NCBI RefSeq assembly: GCF_029873635.1
Contig: NC_080425.1
Span: 39,869,390 to 39,933,389, forward strand
Direction: 5' to 3'
DNA: 64,000 bases
DNA from: Malania oleifera
Taxonomy: Eukaryota > Streptophyta > Magnoliopsida > Santalales > Ximeniaceae
Shown here in pieces: positions 58,370-64,000 of this stretch (the first letter of the stretch is position 1; the number at the start of each line of letters is the position of its first letter). The position numbers and the translations under genes are program-made. The notes beneath the pieces were generated by a model that was given only the letters and a program-made list of their open reading frames with translations, did not search any database and was not told where the DNA came from.

Positions 58370-58700
58370 ATTTTGCAAAAAGTGAATAGTTATGTGCATC
58401 TTGCATGCCCTAGATTGATTGAAAGGAGATAAGACTTACGTGCATCATATCACCTAGGTTGATTGAAGAGGTGATAGTACTTACATACGCCGAATCACCT
58501 AGAATGATCGAAAGGAGAGAACACTTATGTGCACTTTGCTTAGCTTGGAATGATTGAAAGGAGATAGGACTAACGTTCACTTTGCACAACTTGGAAAGAT
58601 TGAAAGGAGATAGAACTTATGTGCGCCTTGCACAACCTAGATTGATTAAAGGAAAAAAAGAAAAAAAACTTGTGTGCATCTTGCACAACATAGAATGATT
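58370..58700. repeat. Minisatellite, about seven ~46-bp units
   Basis: GATTGAAAGGAGATAGGACTT followed by ACGTGCATCTTGCACAACCTAG recurs near 58417, 58459, 58505, 58551, 58598 and 58643. It begins within 40 bp of the end of the 105-bp array. Confidence 0.85.
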
Positions 58701-60287
58701 GGAAGACACGAGCTCCTTTCTGGATCTCCATTTTCAGCAATGGGTTGTCTTCATGTCTTTGATCAAACTAGTCATTCGACTTTAACAATTATGAACACTT
58801 TGATTTCTCAAGTTGACTTGTATTAACACCTCTTGGCTTTGAAAATATCTCCACGAGTCAAATTTAGGTTATGAATTTCCTCCTTATACTTTAAGGATGT
58901 GGTTGAAAATACCCCTTCTTATTTCAGTAGCTTCAACTTTATCCAAGGGGAAGAGTGTGATATGCTCTACTTAAATCACTTTTTTTTTCTTTCAAGAAAA
59001 AACCCAGTTAGCACAAATTTGTGTAAATTCAAATCTTGAACTGCAAATGAGCTCAGAATTATGCATTTATTTTGAAAATTTCCTTCTCTAAAGGGACGAG
59101 AAGTCAAGTTTCAAAAACAGTTAGATTTGGCTTGGGATTTGGAATTGGTAACAAGGAGAAAGCACAAAGATGGGTTCTTTATGAAGATGAGGTGGCTATT
59201 GGCTTTGGGTTGTTTCATAGACTTTAGCATTCACTTGGTCATAATTTGAGATCATAATCAAAGGATTTTGAGGTTATCTTAAATTTTGTCTCACTCGAAC
59301 TTTGATGAAATACCCTTTTCGAACAAAAACTACCCCAATATCAAGAAAACATCTCCACACATCTATCTCAAAATTTCCTCTAGTGTGAAAGGTTGGGGAA
59401 TGGAACAAATTGCTCTAATCGTCCCATGTCAACCCTGAAAGAAAGTTCCGCTAGCATCATAATTAGGGTAAAATTTTGTCTTGACTTTCACACTTGATTC
59501 CTTCACTTAAACTACCCTAGTTTGGAATGGAAAGTTTCTCTCAATGTATTATAGGACATTGCATTTTCTTATTCCCCTTCTTTTGTTTTATCTTTTCTTT
59601 TTTCCTTTTCTTTTTCTTTTTTTTTTTCATCCTTCTTTATTGCATTTTTCTTTCCTTTCTTTCTTTTATGCCCATATTCCCCATTTGACGCCATTTTTTA
59701 TTTTTTCCAAGTGTTAGCTCTGCATATATACCGCCTTTCTATGTTTTCTCTATATGTGCAGATGTTTGACTATTTGGACTACATAAGGATCGTCATCCTC
59801 CATGGCTACATGTGAAGAGAGAATTGATGAAGCTTGTGAAATTTTGCCTTGTTTGTCTTTGTTTAGCCTTAAATTGTGATATTTGAGCAAGCGTTCTAAA
59901 GTACCATGCTAAACGTGTGATATTAGGGTGGATTTAATGACACGAGATGAAACGTTGGCTAGGTTAGGGGTTCAATAAATGATGGGAAACTAGGCACAAA
60001 AACCCAGAGTTAAGTCCAAGTCCCCTAGTACACATGGAAATGGTTGACTGACTAAAGTTCGCAACACATTGGTGGAAGGCCTACAAAAAGTTGGATTGAA
60101 GTTAGCAAAAATCTAGACTAAACTTACCTTATGTAATAAGCTACCTACATACCTAGTATGGGATCAAGTCCATCTATAGTTCGATCTTACTAATGTTACT
60201 TTGCTAAAGATCATATGGATGTCTCAATTTGAGAGGATTTTATTTTTGGGTATAATGAGGCTAGGGTATTGGGGTTAAGAAAGAAAG
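58701..60287. mobile_element. Tat-like 3' non-coding DNA, left of solo LTR
   Basis: No ORF. A T/C-rich tract at 59570-59680 resembles that at 62215-62345 on the other side of the solo LTR. TSD copy GAAAG at 60283-60287. Confidence 0.45.
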
Positions 60288-62132
60288 TGTTGGCCTAACA
60301 TGACTTTCAAATCTTATTTTGATGATAACAAATCGAGATAATTTAACATGTAGTGGTTTAAGTGATGATGTTTCAGGAAATCAAGTATATGAAGTTCAAA
60401 AGTTCAAGTATTATGAGTTCAAAATCACAAGTGTTATTAAAAGCTCTTATTCCAATAACAAGTGATCAAAAGGAAGATTAAAAGGTCAAAGACAGACAAA
60501 TCCTATGAAAGCTTAAAGAATATTGTAGCTCAAGACAAGATGGACTCAAAGCAAAGATATACATGAACACTTCAAGTTTGGAAAGTTTTAAAGTCTTAAG
60601 GAAGTCTTGTGTAAGTACTTCAACTAAATATCAAAATGAATGCTTTGAAACTCATTAGGGTTAATCATGGACTTAGAGATCATATTTTGAAAACCTGAAA
60701 AATATTTTCAAAAATATCAAAACAAGTTGGCAAGAGTTTTTGGAAACAAGTTTTAAAAATAGTGTTTTAACTGCCCAGGCGATTGACCCTTGTCTGGTTA
60801 GGCGACTGACATTTATGTTGAATTAAATTTGGGAAGACAGTATAAGCCCAGGCAACTAACCCCTGTGAGTCCAGGCGCCTGACCCTGTTCTGAATTTGAT
60901 GTTACGCTGAATTTCAAAAGCCCAAGTGACTGACCCCGATGAGTCCAAGCGCCTAACCTTCGTAACGACTATTTTTTAACAGCATTTAAATGTTTCCAAA
61001 TTATGTTGCTTGTGCCCCAAACTTTTTCAAAACTTGTGAAACACTCCAAGCAACTTGTGCAACATGAAAATATGACTTTTTAAGTCTATAAATACATGAT
61101 ATGACAAATAAAAATATACCAAGAATTCATAACAGCAATCAAGCATACAACTTTCATACTCTTCCAAAAGGTTTCTTGCTCACATACTTGCTGGATTTTT
61201 TCTATGATTTGCTGAGCTATTTTTCACTGATCTTTGAGCATAAACTCTGAGTTTGATCAATCCAAAGAAAGATCCCGGAGATATAATCTCTGAGCTTCAA
61301 TTATATTCTTCATTGATATTTAAATTGAAGTATTCTTAACTGTGCTTTAACTTGTACTAATCTGCTCTTTTTGAGAGTGATTCTTGTATGCAAGAAGTGT
61401 TTCTTGTTTTCATGTTTCATGACGGTTCAAGGTTGTTGAATCGTTGTATCGAGTGTGGGGTATCACTTGGAGAAGAGGGCTCTAACCTATTGAATGAGTG
61501 TTGTAAAGGTTTGCTCTGCCCGTAAAGGAGTGGTATAGTGGAATCCTTAGGTGTGCTACCTAAGGCGAGGATGTAGACGGGTATAGCCGAACCTCGTAAA
61601 AACTCGGTCTCACTCTCTACTTTTACTCTTTAATTTTCTACATATATAAATTACGTGGATGTTCATTTAAGTGTTGGAAATTAATTTAATATTGAGATTG
61701 AAGAAACTTTAATTAAAGGAAGTACGTTGATTGATCTTTTGCAGAAACCTTAAAGGGAGTATGTTGATTAATTGTTTGCAAAAACCTTGATTAAAGGAAG
61801 TGCATTGATCAAGAAACCTAATTGATAAAAAAATTTGAATCTTGGAAGCACTACTGCAATTCATATATTGTTTAATTGAACAACTTATGGATTGTGTTGG
61901 CTTATTGATTGATTGATTGGGTGTTGATTTAATTTGCTGCAAGATCAAATTGAATTACTCTTTCATAAAGATTTAAAAGTAAATTTGATTTTCAGCTAAT
62001 ATTGTGATTCAAACCATCCTTATGTGATTATTAAGAATAAAATAAGTTGGGAAAGAATTTATAAAAAAGAGTTTTTAAAAGAAATTTTTAAACCCAATTC
62101 ATCCCCTTCTTGGGACCACATCTTATATTTCA
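60288..62132 (+). repeat. Solo LTR of family B Sirevirus, 1845 bp
   Basis: TGTTGGCCTAACATGAC ... CTTATATTTCA with perfect 5-bp target duplication GAAAG (60283-60287 and 62133-62137). Matches the reverse complements of 29255-31088 and 39976-41798. Array at 60768-60965, TATA TATAAATA at 61087-61094, R/U5 block GGCGAGGATGTAGACGGG...CCGAACCTCGTAAAA near 61563. Confidence 0.92.
60768..60965 (+). promoter_or_regulatory. LTR motif array, CAGGCGACTGAC type (family B solo LTR)
   Basis: Units: CCCAGGCGATTGACCC, TTAGGCGACTGACA, CCAGGCAACTAACCC, CCAGGCGCCTGACCC, CCAAGTGACTGACCC and CCAAGCGCCTAACC. They stand about 120 bp upstream of TATAAATA. This is the orientation-reversed form of the B arrays at 30435 and 41165. 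Confidence 0.75.
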
Positions 62133-62137
62133 GAAAG

Positions 62138-63321
62138 GATATTTAGGCTTAAATTTACTTTGTACTGGGGTCAACAATTGTCATGGATCACCTTTTGCTT
62201 CTCCACTTTTTCTTTTATTTCCTAACTCTTTTCAGTTTTCTTTCTTTTCTTTTTCTTTTCAATCTACTTTCATCCTTTTCTTTTCTTTTCATTTTTTCAC
62301 CATTGTTCCTTTTGACACCCTCAGGTATTTTTTTTTTTTTTTTTACCAAAAAAAGAAAAAATCCCTAGTTTAGGGGTAGATTACTGATAGCTTGCCCCAA
62401 TGTGGGGGAGGGGGTGATCCTCTAACGGGGATTAAAATAATAGACTTGAAGCTCAAAATAGGGGTAGCTATGGATAAGATTCACTCAAAAGGATAGTTGA
62501 ATGATAGTCTCTCTTCATTTTGATTTATAATTTTTCTTTAGCAAAGTGAGGTACGAAGAGCCTACCTAAGGTTATTATATAGATAATTGTAAATAAAACA
62601 AAGGCTCATATAGGGCTCAACGGGTTAGCAAACAATGACTCTATATAGAACATTTGGGGTTATTATTCGACCAAATGATGGCCACCTGTCACTTATGCAC
62701 AATTTTAACTTGGTATTCTGGAGTCTACTCTAGACATTGAAGTGTAAATGCCTTAAGGTTTAAGGAATTTTGAAATGTTAACTTGTAGCTTTTTTGGCAT
62801 ATGTAATATTTATGTATCCTAAAAAATCTTGAATTTGTATAGATAATGTTCCTCTTGAGATTCAACCACTTATCCTTTCAAAAAAAACCTGGTACTTAAA
62901 TTTTCAACCAAAACCTTTATTAAATAGTCTATGAAACAAGGACTATTTTTGTGGGGGTTTTTCTTTATTTTTTTGTGAAACAAAAATGGAATGAGTTGAG
63001 GCAAGATAGTGATGCAACGAGGTATGAATGCAAGAGCCATGCATAAAAATAAGTTCATTATTATTCAAGGAAAAACGCTTGTCATAAAAAATCCCCTTAC
63101 CACTACAGGTAAAGCATGCAAGGGGTGTAGTGCTAACCATTGTTTACCACAAAAGAAAATTCACGATTCAAAGATAAATACTAGCTCAACATAAATCTCA
63201 TCCAAAAATTTGATTCAAAATGCTACTTAGCCCAACTAGTGAATGTTTGGCTACTTAGGATAATAAGGGGATGTGCATTGGCTCTGGTTTTCTTATGGAT
63301 GCCTAACTTTAAAAATAAGGA
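62138..63321. other. Non-coding DNA between solo LTR and last LTR
   Basis: T/C-rich tract 62215-62345 with poly-T. No ORF that resembles a protein family. No clear polypurine tract precedes the LTR at 63322. Confidence 0.45.
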
Positions 63322-64000
63322 TGTTGACTTTAAAAGTCCTATCCCATTTTGATTATGACAAATCCAAAGTATCTCACTTGTGCATCTAGTGCTTGAATAG
63401 AAAATTCTCTTAGAAGGCATGTAGAGTCGAGGTATGATCAAAATCATGAGGATCTCAAAGCTCACACTACATGATGGCAATCAGGAGAGCAAAAAGTATG
63501 AAGACATTTTATGTTGCATTGTAATACATTAAGTATTGGTTTGTAATTATGCATGATGGGAATGAAAGCTAAAACACAAGATCATAGACTGACCTTTGGT
63601 TCCAAAATTTTCATGGAAAACCCTTCACTTAAAATGTCATACTTATACACATAGGGTTGGAAAATTTTAGGGTCAAAATCAGGGCAAAACCTTAGGCTTT
63701 CACTGGCCTCAATCGACCAACCCATGCACATTATAACCACCTCAATCGACCGACCATAGCCCTTTGGCTAGAACACATAGGATCGGCTAACTTTTCTCCT
63801 AAAATTCCCAGCTGACAGGCCCTAGCTCTCGGCTAAGTTTAAATCCCCAATCGATTGGCCTTAATGAACTAAAAGGAGCCCTAGCCGACTGAACCTACGA
63901 AGGTTTGGAAATTACCTCTAGACCAGTCGACTAACACGTCGCTCAGTCGACCGACCTTTGCAAAAATTTGAAAATAAACAAAGGCCAGTCGACCAGTGAT
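63322..64000 (+). repeat. Family A LTR, 5' part, cut by window end
   Basis: Starts TGTTGACTTTAAAAGTCCTATCCC and follows 28279-28950 closely. The array begins at about 63705 (CTCAATCGACCGACC, CCGACTGAACC, CCAGTCGACTAAC, CTCAGTCGACCGACC, CCAGTCGACCAG). Whether this is a solo, 5' or 3' LTR is unknown. Confidence 0.83.

Noticed and set aside
1..64000. Host genes, tRNA, rRNA or organelle insertions
   Set aside because: No exon-like conserved protein, tRNA cloverleaf boxes or rRNA segments seen on either strand; a database search could still find short remnants.

Overview
This window looks like intergenic heterochromatin from a large, repeat-rich flowering-plant genome. I find no host gene, rRNA, tRNA or CRISPR array. 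Nearly everything is LTR retrotransposon in various states of decay: Copia elements of Sirevirus type (two LTR families, called A and B here), a Copia element of Tork/Tnt1 type, a Gypsy Athila-type element, a Gypsy solo LTR of probable Tekay/Del (chromovirus) type, and Tat/Ogre-like Gypsy leader and 3' DNA full of minisatellites. The species cannot be named from the sequence.

Layout. 1-5060: a non-autonomous family A Sirevirus (partial 5' LTR, Met-tRNA primer site, gag, a second ORF at 2543-3541, several polypurine tracts, broken 3' LTR). 5065-5483: an inverted family B LTR end fused to it. 5484-8766: 3' end of one Athila copy. 8768-19351: a second Athila copy with LTRs, gag-protease and a decayed second ORF, but no reverse transcriptase or integrase. 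19352-23838: Tat/Ogre-like DNA with a ~60-bp minisatellite. 23840-42923: a gag-only family A element. Its 3' LTR is split by a full-structure family B Sirevirus on the minus strand (29255-41798), which is itself split by a 2.67-kb Gypsy solo LTR (32582-35252, target duplication TCTTA). 43905-45919: a family A LTR on the minus strand. 45920-47502: minisatellite DNA. 47503-52400: a degenerate Tork-type Copia with both LTRs. 52401-63321: Tat/Ogre-like leader, microsatellites and three minisatellites, interrupted by a solo family B LTR (60288-62132, target duplication GAAAG). 63322-64000: start of another family A LTR.

Main signal. Five LTR families from both Copia and Gypsy carry, in U3, a 100-400 bp array of short, near-palindromic, CpG-containing motifs. 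In most copies it lies just upstream of a TATA box. The motif differs by family (GGTCGACCGA, CAGTCGACTGG, GCGACCAGGTCG, CTCGTCGATGAG, CATCGATGG). In the three elements that keep a second ORF or its remnant (family A at 2543, Athila at ~13700, family B at ~31715) a second array of the same type as that element's own LTR lies inside the element, followed by a TTTAAA-like TATA, immediately upstream of that ORF. All three second ORFs appear to end in an acidic tail. I infer a two-promoter design in which the second-ORF protein may recognise its own element's array, comparable in logic to the VANC anti-silencing proteins of VANDAL elements. Palindrome-rich U3 regions are already known in maize Sireviruses. 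The sharing with Gypsy families, the internal copy and the link to the second ORF are the parts that look new and testable.
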